Origin: Tissierella sp. Yu-01
Lineage (GTDB): Bacteria; Bacillota; Clostridia; Tissierellales; Tissierellaceae
DNA length: 64,000 bases
Assembly (NCBI RefSeq): GCF_029537395.1
Contig: NZ_CP120677.1
Span: forward strand, 186,001-250,000
Direction of reading: 5' to 3'
Below are positions 54,097 through 62,970 of the stretch, piece after piece (the stretch's first letter is position 1; each line of letters opens with the position of its first letter). Under the pieces are notes generated by a model that was given only the letters and a program-made list of their open reading frames with translations, was not told where the DNA came from and made no database searches. Position numbers and translations under genes: made by a program.

Positions 54097-54676
54097 ATGG
54101 CAAAGCAACACGATAAACAATTTAAGGAAAATGCTGTAAAGTATTACGAAGACCACAAGGAACTTGGAGTTAAGGGGTGTTCAGATAACCTGGGTATAGG
54201 AAACAGCACATTAAGTAAATGGATCAAAGAAGCAAAAGTTGGTAATGGAATACAAGTCCGTGGCTCAGGTAATTACTCAAACGATGAACAAAAGGAGATA
54301 GCACGATTAAAACGTAAACTCCGAGATACACAGGCGCACTTGATGTATTAAAAAAAGCTATAAGCATTCTGGGGAGATGACAGAAGTAATTTATATTGAA
54401 GTCGAAAGCAAATGCGAAGACCTCAAAGAAAAACGCCGAGTTTCTGTCAGCGGGGTGCTTAATATATTAGGCGTTTCACGTTCGGGTTATAATGCATGGT
54501 TAAATCGCTTGCCATCAAATCAGGAAAAAAGGAAGCAAGCGGTTAAGGAAAAAATTAAGGAAATATTTAATAAGTCGCATCAAAATTATGGTGCTCCTAA
54601 AATTACCAAGGAACTAATAAAAGAAGGTGAAAAAATATCCGAACGTACTGTTGGTAAATACATGAAAGAGAGGTAA
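54097..54676 (+). pseudogene. IS3-family element remnant (orfA frameshifted, orfB truncated)
   Basis: OrfA begins MAKQHDKQFKENAVKYYEDH with an HTH_Tnp_1 pattern (LGIGNSTLSKWIKEAKVGNG). A one-base loss near 54,332 changes the expected DTQGALDVLKKAISILGR to DTQAHLMY-stop. OrfB starts near 54,377 (VSGVLNILGVSRSGYNAWLN; KSHQNYGAPKITKELIKEG) and ends after KYMKER at 54676, so the DDE domain is absent. It is a different IS3 subgroup from the element at 29,443. Its broken end lies 7 bp before an acetyltransferase gene. Confidence 0.85.
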
Positions 54677-54682
54677 TAAAAA

Positions 54683-55156
54683 ATGAAAATAGAGTTTCGT
54701 CCAATTGATAGAACAAACTATAATGAGTGCATAGAGTTAAGTGTTAATGAAAATCAAAAAAGATTTGTAGCACCAAACCAATTCTCGTTAGTACAAGCAG
54801 CATATGAATCTAATCTATATCCTCTTGCAATTTATAATGAATCGCAAATGATAGGGTTCGTTTTGTATGATTTTGATGAAGAACTAAATGGTTGGTCAAT
54901 GAGCAGATTTATGATAGGGTCGTCTTTCCAGAACTGCGGCTTTGGAAAACAAGCATTAAAACAGTTTTTGCTTTTTTTCAAAGAAAATTATCCTGATGTG
55001 TTAAAACTTTATACCAGTGCAGAAGTTGATAACATGACGGCCATTGAGCTCTATAAAAGAGCAGGTTTTAAAGAAGGAAATATATTTGAATATGAGGCCG
55101 GTGGAGTTCAGTACAAAGAGATACGAATGATGATTTCACTTAAAAATCAAGAATAG
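54683..55156 (+). CDS. GNAT acetyltransferase, BltD/PaiA-like
   Basis: A 157-residue acetyltransferase: IEFRPIDRTNYNECIELSV, QMIGFVLYDFDEELNGW, SRFMIGSSFQNCGFGKQALK (motif A, Q/N-x-x-G-x-G), YTSAEVDNMTAIELYKRAGF (motif B). The pattern matches spermine/spermidine acetyltransferases of the BltD type. A GAGAGG site upstream lies inside the IS3 orfB remnant, so the IS junction now supplies its leader. Confidence 0.85.
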   Translation: MKIEFRPIDRTNYNECIELSVNENQKRFVAPNQFSLVQAAYESNLYPLAIYNESQMIGFVLYDFDEELNGWSMSRFMIGSSFQNCGFGKQALKQFLLFFKENYPDVLKLYTSAEVDNMTAIELYKRAGFKEGNIFEYEAGGVQYKEIRMMISLKNQE

Positions 55157-55304
55157 ACAAAATGAGAATTATGAAAACGAAAAAATCATTTCACCTAATG
55201 GCACAGTAATTTACAAACTCGATGAAAGCAAATTATATTAGGAAATATTTTAACGAAAAAGTAACATAGGTACTGGTTTAGTTGTTTTAATTGGGATTTC
55301 AGTA

Positions 55305-55496
55305 GTGGGTGGATTTATTAAATGGCCATTGTTCATCTTCGCTGGAATACTCATGTTTTCCTATATTATACTAGATAGACACAGATTAAGATGCCCAAAT
55401 TGTGGTGGTTTTGAAAAACTTGATAGATTGAGCTATTCAAAAAATCATGTATATTATTGTAGGCATTGTGGTAAACGAATCAATATTTCACAGTAA
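55305..55496 (+). CDS. Small membrane-anchored zinc-ribbon protein, possibly truncated
   Basis: A 63-residue frame (GTG start) with a hydrophobic helix (WPLFIFAGILMFSYIIL) and a C-terminal zinc ribbon, CPNCGG...CRHCGK. The frame is open upstream to ~55,255 and reads another hydrophobic stretch (GTGLVVLIGISVVGG), so the true start may be earlier and lost. Function unknown. Confidence 0.55.
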   Translation: MGGFIKWPLFIFAGILMFSYIILDRHRLRCPNCGGFEKLDRLSYSKNHVYYCRHCGKRINISQ

Positions 55497-55646
55497 TTTG
55501 AAGTGCAGATTATCTGCGGAGAAGATAAATTACATTTTAATAGATGATATAATCTGAATCTATAACGCACTTGTATATAAGTAAGGATTAGCAGACTATA
55601 CATCTATGTAAATAGGATACTAAAATAAAATTAGGGGGAAGTGCAA

Positions 55647-55874
55647 ATGAATTGTCTGCATTGTGGTAGCACAAATATTGAAGAGGGAGTTTCAATTGGA
55701 AAAACTGCTGAAACAGGAAATATCGGACCAAGATTCAAAAGTGGATTGCTTATAGGTGTAGCACAAATGTATTGTGATATATGCCTAGACTGTGGGGAGA
55801 TAACACGCTTTTTTATAAAAGAAAGTACTGATAAGAAATGGATTAAAAAACCTGGTTCGTTAGGGACAAAGTAA
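55647..55874 (+). CDS. Small zinc-ribbon protein
   Basis: A 75-residue protein with two CxxC knuckles (MNCLHCGSTNIEEG and CDICLDCGE), a treble of the kind seen in small nucleic-acid-binding or regulatory proteins. AGGGGGAA lies 8 bp before ATG 55647. A short hydrophobic patch (SGLLIGVAQMY) is too weak for a membrane helix. Not recognised further. Confidence 0.65.
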   Translation: MNCLHCGSTNIEEGVSIGKTAETGNIGPRFKSGLLIGVAQMYCDICLDCGEITRFFIKESTDKKWIKKPGSLGTK

Positions 55875-55919
55875 ATCATGGGTTACTCATTTAAAGAACT
55901 GGCAAGATTACAATGGTTC

Positions 55920-56359
55920 GTATAATTTATTTTGTTCATTTAGCACATCATAAATAATCTAAATATTGCTTATAAAATATAATATTGAAAACAATAAATG
56001 CATTAGAATTGAAATCTTAATGCATTTATTTTACATAAATATAAAACTAAATATAGAAACCCAAAGAGGCGAAGTCTTCGATCAACTTATGATCGATAGT
56101 CTTCGCCTCCTTTTTATTTGAAAATATATAAGAAAGGACTGAGAACAATATCAAGATATTTTATGTATGGTACATCACTGGGAGGGATAGAGCAGTTGAT
56201 GATGCTGGCACCAAATTTTCCTCAAAGAAGAAGTGGAATAGTCATTAATAATCATTTTAATTGTGAAGGAGGTATTAAGATTTGTAATGGTTGTGCAGAA
56301 AAGGTTAAAAGCAGAGGTAACCCTAATGATTGTTTTTGTTTCAAAGAAAAACTAGAGGC
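55920..56359 (+). repeat. Mobile-element leader plus gene start, copy 2 (intact gene)
   Basis: Second copy of the segment at 43581-44023. It includes the stem AATGCATTAGA/ATCTTAATGCATT (55997-56027). Confidence 0.85.
56063..56116 (+). terminator. Long leader hairpin (attenuator-like), copy 2
   Basis: AAAGAGGCGAAGTCTTCGATC pairs with GATCGATAGTCTTCGCCTC-type arm around ACTTAT, followed by CTTTTTATTT. Stronger than copy 1; both sides carry changes that keep pairing (GGTC/GACC in copy 1, GATC/GATC in copy 2). Confidence 0.75.
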
Positions 56360-56837
56360 AGATGAAATTGAATATGCAGATCTTATAAAAGATTGCTTTG
56401 GAAGAATAAAAAATTCTTCTCTAAAAGATAGATTGAAATTACAAAGCAGCAAGTTTACCGGCGAACTATTTCTAAATAATAACCATAAGGAAAGATTTTA
56501 TCATGTACATCATAAGCAAGATATTGAAGTATGGGAAAGGTCAGCGAGCTACCTTGCAGTAATATTTCTCCTAACCGCTAATGAAGTATTATGGAATATT
56601 TCAGAAAGTGCAGTCTGCTTACATGGATTTGATTTTTCACAGATACATCTTAGACAAATTAGTACAGAAGGCTATGCCATTTACCAAACAGCAAAAACTA
56701 TATCGACAGGAAAAGAATATATAAGAATCAGTGAAATAGCAGATAGAGAACTCATTGATGATACTGCATTTAAGATAATAATTAACGCATCATTAATTGC
56801 AAAGTATGGTGCAGATGTATTTTCAATTAAAAAATAG
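56118..56837 (+). CDS. Conjugative-element accessory protein with DUF6075-like C-terminal half
   Basis: A 239-residue protein. Residues ~10-80 (SRYFMYGTSLGGIEQLMML, CEGGIKICNGC, CFCFKEK) form a cysteine-rich N-terminal region shared with the truncated copy at 43,812. The C-terminal half (LFLNNNHKERFYHVHHKQD, ERSASYLAVIFLLTANEVLW, AYQTAKTIS) resembles DUF6075. The start is odd: where copy 1 has ATG, this copy has ATA (56148-56150), so translation must begin at TTG 56118, ATG 56163 or the ATA itself. It is 14 bp before the ArdA-like gene and probably part of that operon. Function unknown. Confidence 0.7.
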   Translation: MKIYKKGLRTISRYFMYGTSLGGIEQLMMLAPNFPQRRSGIVINNHFNCEGGIKICNGCAEKVKSRGNPNDCFCFKEKLEADEIEYADLIKDCFGRIKNSSLKDRLKLQSSKFTGELFLNNNHKERFYHVHHKQDIEVWERSASYLAVIFLLTANEVLWNISESAVCLHGFDFSQIHLRQISTEGYAIYQTAKTISTGKEYIRISEIADRELIDDTAFKIIINASLIAKYGADVFSIKK

Positions 56838-56851
56838 AATGGAGGAGAGAT

Positions 56852-58519
56852 ATGCTAATTAGATTAAAAGGAATCGACAGGGAAGAAGAATCAATAATGT
56901 TTAATTTCCCTTATGAGGAAAGTGAAATATACAATGTATATAATCAACTGGAGCTTGAAACTTCAATTGCTCTCAACGGTTATATTGATGGAGTGGTTTA
57001 TGATCCAGATATCAATGAAGTTCTAAAAGGTAAAGAGTGCAATACCGATGAACTAAACTTTCTATTTAAAAGGATGGATAGTTTCGATACAAAGGAAAGA
57101 AAAGTGTTTTTTGCTTCTGCCTTTGCAGAAAATCCTAAAACAATAGCAGAATTAATCAATCTAAGCTTTAATACTCATTGCTATAACCTTGTAAGTGATT
57201 TTAATAATCTGGAAACTGTAGGCAAAGATTTATATCTATCAGAAAAGCAAGCAGTGGCTACTAGAGAATTAGAAGAGCTTGATGGTGGAACCTTTGCAAT
57301 GGAGGTAATAAAAAACAATCCTAATTTTAGAATTACTCCTTATGGAGTCTTATATAAGAATTCAAATGAACCAGAGCAAATATATAATGGCAAGCAGTTT
57401 CCCCCATACCATTGGAAAGAAACTGTAGCAACAATACAGCTGACTGCAAAAGGTGCGAATGAATTTATCTACCTTCCTTGTTCTGATGTTGAAATTGAAA
57501 AGGCACTAATGAGATTAGAAACTCCTTACTTACATGATTGTGAAGTTACAATTGATAGTCATAACTTTTCAGACAGGATAATAAATATTATTTCTGAGGA
57601 TACAACATCATTGATTAAGATAGATACCTTAAATAAATTAGCAGAATATTATAAGGAAATAGGCAACCATGATATAGAATATTTTGAAAAACTTATGGAC
57701 TATGTTAAACCTCGAACTGTTGAAGAAATCTTTGCACTAGCAGATTCTATGTATGAATTTGAATTATTTGATGGTATCCATAGTGTAGAAAGCTATGGAA
57801 GATATATGATTTGTGACTCAGGACATTTTGAATATGATTCAAATCTTGAAGACTACATTGACTTTAAAAGATATGGACAGGAGAAAATGGCACATGAATT
57901 TGGAGCATTTTCAGAGAAGGGATATATCACTTACCATGGATACAATCAAAAGCTTGCCAATTTATTATTTGAAAGTCTTGGAATGGTATTTCCTGAGCAA
58001 GAAGAATTGCAGAACTTAAAACTGTATATGCCACTTAGTATAACAACATATGATATAGAAAATGAATATGGATATAAAGAATATGCAAATGAACCACAGG
58101 AAATTTCAAATGCTGAAGTAGCCCAGTATCTAGATGTAATCCTAAAGGCAATAGAAGAAAACAATCTTCCAGAAGAAAATCAAAGAGGTCTGATGAGATA
58201 TTATGATGACCATGACAGTGTTAATGCAAAAGTATCAAAGTATGTGTTCTCCGTTGAGCTTGTAGAAGGAGAACTAATGGGGGTGGCTGTTCTTACTTTA
58301 AATAATGAATTAACTTCAAAGGAGCTTGAAAAGATTAAAGATAATATAACTGGACAGGCGTCTGATGGCTGGGCAGAGGGTTTTGAGCAGAGAGAAATTA
58401 GTACTGAGATGGGAGATATTTATATTAGCTTTTGGAACAGTGATAACTGGTTTATTAAGACAGCTGAGGAGATAGGAATAGAAGAAAATCAAAAAATGGG
58501 AGGTATGAAATTTGAATAA
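56852..58519 (+). CDS. ArdA-like antirestriction protein, extended form
   Basis: A 555-residue acidic protein from a conjugative element. The ArdA-type part includes VESYGRYMICDSGHFEYDSN, the Phe/Tyr-rich segment around residues 320-350, and KMAHEFGAFSEKGYITYHG. ArdA mimics DNA and blocks type I restriction enzymes so that incoming elements survive. This version is longer than plasmid ArdA (~165 residues): an N-terminal ~200-residue module (NQLELETSIALNGYIDG; LNFLFKRMDSFD) seems to be a related or repeated unit. GGAGGAGA precedes ATG. It overlaps the DUF4314 gene by 8 bases. Its presence near a defence island fits an integrative element insertion. Confidence 0.78.
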   Translation: MLIRLKGIDREEESIMFNFPYEESEIYNVYNQLELETSIALNGYIDGVVYDPDINEVLKGKECNTDELNFLFKRMDSFDTKERKVFFASAFAENPKTIAELINLSFNTHCYNLVSDFNNLETVGKDLYLSEKQAVATRELEELDGGTFAMEVIKNNPNFRITPYGVLYKNSNEPEQIYNGKQFPPYHWKETVATIQLTAKGANEFIYLPCSDVEIEKALMRLETPYLHDCEVTIDSHNFSDRIINIISEDTTSLIKIDTLNKLAEYYKEIGNHDIEYFEKLMDYVKPRTVEEIFALADSMYEFELFDGIHSVESYGRYMICDSGHFEYDSNLEDYIDFKRYGQEKMAHEFGAFSEKGYITYHGYNQKLANLLFESLGMVFPEQEELQNLKLYMPLSITTYDIENEYGYKEYANEPQEISNAEVAQYLDVILKAIEENNLPEENQRGLMRYYDDHDSVNAKVSKYVFSVELVEGELMGVAVLTLNNELTSKELEKIKDNITGQASDGWAEGFEQREISTEMGDIYISFWNSDNWFIKTAEEIGIEENQKMGGMKFE

Positions 58520-58811
58520 TAATAGGAATCAAGTAGAAAGAATTAAGAACGGCTATCCAGTAGGTACACGAATTGAATTAATTCAGGCAATGGATGATGT
58601 ACAAGGCGTTGAAAAAGGTACAAAGGGAACAGTGATAGGGGTAGATGACATTGGAACCATACACATGAAATGGGATAATGGTAGGGGTCTTGGTCTTATT
58701 CCTGGAGAAGATAATTTTAAAGTGTTATCTCGTCCGCAGGAAGAAGAGATTAAAGAGTCAGAGGAGCCTTCAAAAGAGCAATCACAAGGTATGGGAGGAA
58801 TGAGTTTATGA
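58512..58811 (+). CDS. DUF4314 domain protein
   Basis: A 99-residue protein: QVERIKNGYPVGTRIELIQA, EKGTKGTVIGVDDIGTIHMK and WDNGRGLGLIPGEDNFKVL match DUF4314, a small SH3-like domain encoded in integrative and conjugative elements. The tail is acidic and low-complexity. It overlaps both neighbours (8 bases with ArdA-like, 4 with the VanZ relic), so the three genes were one operon. TTG start. Confidence 0.88.
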   Translation: MNNNRNQVERIKNGYPVGTRIELIQAMDDVQGVEKGTKGTVIGVDDIGTIHMKWDNGRGLGLIPGEDNFKVLSRPQEEEIKESEEPSKEQSQGMGGMSL

Positions 58812-59290
58812 AAAACTTAGAATATCTAAAGATGATCAAGTCTAGAATTATATTAAAAATAATTTGGTGGATTTATATAATAGCTCTGTTTCTTCTGGTT
58901 GTCATAAAATTTAATGGTTCAACTTCAGGAATTATCAGTCGAATTGAAAACAACAGATTGCCTGGGTCTATTAATTACAATCTAATTCCTTTTCGAAGCA
59001 TAGGTGTGTAACTAGAGAACATTTCTAAGGGATGGGCACGATATAATTTATTAGGAAATATAGTTCCGTTTATGCCTTTTGGATTTTTACTGCCTATAGC
59101 GTTTAGGAAAATTAATTTATTTTGGAAAGTTATCAGTGTTGGGTTTATTGTAGATATTTGCATTGAAGTATTTCAGTATGTTACCAAAACAGGTAGCTTC
59201 GATGTCGATGACATAATTCTTAACATGCTTGGAATTGCTCTTGGCTATTTATTTATGAAATTAATTAATACTCAATTCGTTAGGAAATAA
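58808..59290 (+). pseudogene. VanZ family protein, single in-frame stop
   Basis: A 160-codon VanZ-like membrane protein broken by TAA at 59009-59011, with the same frame open on both sides. Before the stop: a membrane helix (IIWWIYIIALFLLVVIKF) and NRLPGSINYNLIPFRSI. After: YNLLGNIVPFMPFGFLLPI, SVGFIVDICIEVFQY and FDVDDIILNMLGIALGYL, the VanZ signature. Members confer low-level glycopeptide tolerance or are of unknown function. The lesion is either recent or a sequencing error. Confidence 0.85.
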
Positions 59291-59388
59291 ATTTCAATTT
59301 AAAGGAGGCCAACTATGTTATCAATATTAAATAAAAAAGATTTTGTGAATTACGAGTATAGCATCAATCTGATAAAATTAACTTTGTA

Positions 59389-59433
59389 GAGTATATTAAA
59401 TCCATCATCCACAGGATTTAGTATACTCTTTTA
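59389..59433 (+). terminator. Rho-independent terminator
   Basis: GAGTATATTAAATCC and GGATTTAGTATACTC pair (one wobble) around ATCATCCACA, then TTTT. It ends the ArdA-DUF4314-VanZ operon. The gap 59,291-59,612 has no other signal; a short frame near 59,315 (MLSILNKKDFVNYEYSINLI) is a likely scrap. Confidence 0.85.
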
Positions 59434-59612
59434 ATTACATTCCAAGTATCTTCCAGAGTATCCTTGTAAAAAGGTGATGTAAGAACTTGGAAACGTATGG
59501 TATGATAATGATAAACAGGAATTTTTAATGGATATTATTTATATTTTATGCGGAGCGCAACTTTGAATTGGCAAAAAGCAATATACACTCCAAAATGTGA
59601 GGTGAAGAAATC

Positions 59613-60407
59613 GTGACAGACAAAAAAATCATAGTACAATTTACGATGCTGACATTTTGTATAGCCTATCTTGTGTCAGTTGCTTTGATTGCTCTTGGAC
59701 AATTCGGGTATTCCGTTCATAATTGGGTTCACTCGTTACAGCAATTTGGGATGAATATTCCTTTTGCAATCTATATTTTGTCGCCCGCTATTGCCTCATA
59801 TATTGTTCTAAAGAAAAATAATAAAATAGCAGATTTTAAGGAATGGTTGAAAACTGTTTTTTACGCCAAAAATAATGTATCTCTCTACTTATATGTTGTT
59901 GCAGGACTTGGACTGTATTTTTTGATACATATTGCAGTTTCAGGCCGTAGGGAAATGATGCTTCCATTTTATACGTTTTTTCTTTCCCTGCCTGGTAATC
60001 TTATTATCGGTGGCTTGGAGGAAACTGGCTGGATGTACATATTGCAGCCAGAGATTGAAAAAAGATATGGCTTTGTTTTATCTTCTGTTTTTGTTGGAAT
60101 TATTTTGATTTTATGGCATATCCCTCTCTTCTTCATTCCAGGGACGAATCACGGCGAGGGACTCATTAACTTTTGGATGTTTGCAGTTCAACTCATTGCG
60201 TTTCGGTTTTTCAACGGGACAATCTACAAAATATCAGGAAAAGGCCGTGTATTTATGTGCGTATTATTCCACACCATGTTCAATGCGGCATCCCCCATCT
60301 TTGGCGACATTACTACGACTTGGGCGGGAACAATTGCTGCAAATGCTGTGGTTGTTCTAGTTTCAATTGTAACCGTTGTGATATACGACAAAATGAACAG
60401 GGAATAG
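59613..60407 (+). CDS. CPBP family intramembrane metalloprotease
   Basis: A 264-residue polytopic protein with ~8 hydrophobic segments. The CPBP catalytic motifs are IIGGLEETGWMYIL (Glu-Glu, residues ~130-143), ILWHIPLFFIPG (His, ~168) and LFHTMFNAA (His, ~220). GTG start with GAGGTGAAG upstream. The G+C-rich stretches in the 3' half suggest a different donor from the flanks. Substrate unknown; no bacteriocin gene is visible beside it. Confidence 0.9.
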   Translation: MTDKKIIVQFTMLTFCIAYLVSVALIALGQFGYSVHNWVHSLQQFGMNIPFAIYILSPAIASYIVLKKNNKIADFKEWLKTVFYAKNNVSLYLYVVAGLGLYFLIHIAVSGRREMMLPFYTFFLSLPGNLIIGGLEETGWMYILQPEIEKRYGFVLSSVFVGIILILWHIPLFFIPGTNHGEGLINFWMFAVQLIAFRFFNGTIYKISGKGRVFMCVLFHTMFNAASPIFGDITTTWAGTIAANAVVVLVSIVTVVIYDKMNRE

Positions 60408-60469
60408 TATAAGCATAAACCGTGTGTAAATGTTAATATGAAAATGTACAATTTGGGATTGATATTTAT

Positions 60470-60758
60470 AACTACTTTTCTTAAGTTCATTTTCTTTAAG
60501 GAAAAAATCAATTCTATTAATGATTTCATCAGTAAGCTTAATTCTTGAGCGATTACTAGAGTCATATTTTGGTGGAGTTACAATCTCTTCAGTAAGTATT
60601 AAATTATTTCCTCCTAAATCTAGTAGAGCCCTTCTTTTTTCTTCATATAGATTCACATATTTTTTGATGGTCTTTCTATCAAATCCTGTTTCTCTATGAA
60701 TTTCCCATTGAGATTTGCCTTCTAAAAAGTGAGAAATTATTATTCCTTGCTTGTCCAT
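60470..60758 (-). pseudogene. IS21-family IstA, N-terminal fragment
   Basis: Reads MDKQGIIISHFLEGKSQWEI, HRETGFDRKTIKKYVNLYEE and TDEIINRIDFFLKENELKKS, the HTH-bearing N-terminus of IstA. It ends after ~95 residues where the sequence runs into the 3' end of the CPBP gene region; the catalytic integrase domain and istB are missing. A relic of an IS21 insertion. Confidence 0.82.
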
Positions 60759-60826
60759 TAATGTTATTATCCCCTGACCCCCTATGTTGTTCATAGGGTT
60801 ATTGTATATTTCCTCTAGGGGAATTT

Positions 60827-61101
60827 TCAATTAGAATTTGGGGTGTTTTTAAGAATATTATAAACACCAGACACACTTAAATGAACTGTTGCTGAAATAT
60901 AAGCTGTAGATTCACCGATTTTTTGACCTAATTTAACATATTCTCCTACCTTGATAATGCTTGGCAAGGTGCACCTATATGTCGTAATGGTATATAAATT
61001 ACTTTAGGATCTTTAGCCTTGACAATGGGTTTTCCATTTGTAAGTTCCTTGTATCCTGGTGGATGTATTCCACCCTTAAAAGTTCTATTTTTAAGTCGCA
61101 T
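60827..61101 (-). pseudogene. rnfC: RnfC N-terminal fragment, frameshifted
   Basis: From ATG at 61101 (GGGTGAAAC upstream) it reads MRLKNRTFKGGIHPPGYKEL, TNGKPIVKAKDPKVIYIPLR and HIGAPCQALSR-stop. One frame on it continues IIKVGEYVKLGQKIGESTAY, ISATVHLSVSGV. These are the opening motifs of RnfC, a subunit of the Rnf Na+/ferredoxin:NAD oxidoreductase. A one-base change breaks it at ~60,950, and it is cut off near the IS21 relic. The rest of rnf is not in this window. Confidence 0.85.
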
Positions 61102-61537
61102 TAGTTTCACCCTTTATTTAAATATATTTATTAATTCACTTGAGAGTTTTGTATATAACTATATTATAACGGAATTATGTACATGCAAAGGGTAAAGCAA
61201 CTAAAAATTAGTAAGCTAAAAAACTGTTCATATCAAAGCAACTAAATATTACAAATATACGTTAAATATGTCTATCTATTACTTTGGCAGGATTATACTA
61301 ATCAGGGGTTTTGAAAAGTTTATTTGCTAATTTATATGGGTGGATCATAGTACTTGCAGTACTTGGTGTAGTATGGTATGTTTTAAGGGAAAGAATTTAT
61401 ATTGTAAAATCATTAGATGATTTTGAAAATGATAGCTGAATTAGGTTCATGGGAAAGACATTCCGATGAAGAAATAAATCATATGCTTGACACTCCTCTT
61501 AGAGGATAGACTACGATAAATATGTGGAGGTGAGGGA
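61102..61537. other. 436-base gap with two short possible peptides
   Basis: A TTG-start frame at 61311-61439 encodes 42 residues with one membrane helix (LYGWIIVLAVLGVVWYVL) and an acidic tail. It overlaps an ATG frame at 61429-61509 encoding 26 residues (ELGSWERHSDEEINHMLD). Neither is recognised. The divergent leader of the rnfC relic occupies the left part. Confidence 0.4.
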
Positions 61538-62329
61538 ATGATGAAAATCGGTGAATTTTCAAAGCTTAGTATGCTGACAATAAAGGCTTTGCGCTTTTAT
61601 GAAAAAGAAGGACTGCTTGTTCCGAAAGAGGTTGATGAGTGGACAGGATACCGTTATTATGAGACCAACCAGTTGGAAACAGCCGCAACAATAAAAGCGC
61701 TCAGGCAGTTAGATTTTTCAGTGGATGAGGTTAAAGCCTATTTAGACGGACAACAAATAAAAGAAATATTGATGGCAAAGGAAGCAGAACTAAAGCAAAG
61801 ACAATTCGATATTTCGCATCAACTCTCCATAATAAAATTTTTATCGGAGGAGAAAGAGATGAAGTATCAAGCAGTTATTAAGGAAATTCCAGAGTGTGTT
61901 GTTTACAGCGAGGAGCGAATACTTAAAGATTATAGCGAAGTATCTATGCTTGTTCTGGGCTCGGCAACAGAATGCCGTAGACTGAATCCTAACATTGAAT
62001 GTACAAAACCTGATTACGGATTTTGCGAGTATCTTGACGGAGAGTATAAAGAATCCAATATTTTAACTAGGTATTCGCAAGCTGTTACTGAGGCCGGAGA
62101 AGAAAGTGAAAGAATTAAGTTTCGTACACTACCGGCAATAAAAGCTATTTGTATTTATCATAAGGGAACTTATGACTTACTGGGAGAGGCTTACGCATAC
62201 ATTATGAAGTATGCAAATGAGAATGGCTACAAGGTATCTGGATTGGCTCGTGAATGCTATATTGATGGTATCTGGAACAAGGATAATACTAATGAGTGGC
62301 TTACAGAAATACAATTGCCAATAGAATAA
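61538..62329 (+). CDS. MerR-family regulator with GyrI-like effector domain
   Basis: A 263-residue regulator. The N-terminal winged helix is KIGEFSKLSMLTIKALRFYE, then KEGLLVPKEVDEWTGYRYYE, typical of MerR proteins that remodel promoters with long spacers. A coiled coil follows (~75-115), then a GyrI-like ligand-binding domain (VIKEIPECVVYSEERI; KAICIYHKGTYDLLGEAYAY) as in BmrR/BltR-type drug sensors. GGAGGTGAGG lies upstream. It probably senses a hydrophobic or cationic drug; no transporter is adjacent. Confidence 0.92.
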   Translation: MMKIGEFSKLSMLTIKALRFYEKEGLLVPKEVDEWTGYRYYETNQLETAATIKALRQLDFSVDEVKAYLDGQQIKEILMAKEAELKQRQFDISHQLSIIKFLSEEKEMKYQAVIKEIPECVVYSEERILKDYSEVSMLVLGSATECRRLNPNIECTKPDYGFCEYLDGEYKESNILTRYSQAVTEAGEESERIKFRTLPAIKAICIYHKGTYDLLGEAYAYIMKYANENGYKVSGLARECYIDGIWNKDNTNEWLTEIQLPIE

Positions 62330-62350
62330 TATATATACACATTGGTTTCC

Positions 62351-62391
62351 AACCGTCAACTAGGAGATATGGTCTCTTGGATGGCGGTTTT
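62351..62391 (+). terminator. Probable terminator after MerR gene
   Basis: AACCGTC and GGCGGTT arms with an inner GGAGA/TCTCT stem, followed by TTTAAATATTTAT. Confidence 0.55.
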
Positions 62392-62557
62392 AAATATTTA
62401 TAATCTATTTAGGGGTATATTTACATTAAATCAATATTTTGCTAATATATTACCAGTGGTAATAAACATGCGATTGAGTGTCAAACAGTACCATTTGATC
62501 AAGTAATAGACATGGTATATTAAGAGGAAGTCTTTTAGTTTAAAAAGGGGATACATA

Positions 62558-62968
62558 ATGAGTTCAGAAAGAAGAAAGCTGTTAAATCATATGATTATTT
62601 TTATAGTATTTATAATTTTGGTTACTGTGCTTACGTTATCCATTCTCTATTTTAAGTACATTCACAAGGAGAATAATCTTGTTCTATATATAAATGAAGA
62701 TAATACGCAGAAAGTTTATATTTTGGGGACAATACACGAATATAATTTTAAATCATTTCTTAATTATTCTTACTTGGATGTACAAAATGTAATTGAAAAC
62801 ATTAGGCCGGATTTGCTACTTTTAGAAGTTGGCCAAGAAACTTATAATGAATATGGTGTTGTTAAGTCGCCTGTAGAAATGATTCCACTATGGTGCTACG
62901 CCTTAGAGGAGGGTATGAGGGTTAATGGCGTTGATTGGTTTGAAGTAACAGAAAATAGCAGGAGCTGA
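62558..62968 (+). pseudogene. TraB/GumN-like membrane-anchored protein, 3'-truncated
   Basis: A 136-residue frame with an N-terminal anchor (MIIFIVFIILVTVLTLSILY) and the start of a TraB/GumN-like domain: QKVYILGTIHEYNFKSFLN with the GTIHE motif, and NIRPDLLLLEVGQETYNEYG. It stops abruptly at 62968 and is followed directly by YgiD-like sequence, so a deletion joins two unrelated genes. Full family members have ~280 or more residues. AAAAAGGGG precedes ATG. Confidence 0.7.
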
Positions 62969-62970
62969 TT

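Noticed and set aside
53665-54676. A single composite transposon from IS66 and IS3 pieces
   Set aside because: The two pieces belong to different families, both are incomplete, and no matched outer ends were found.
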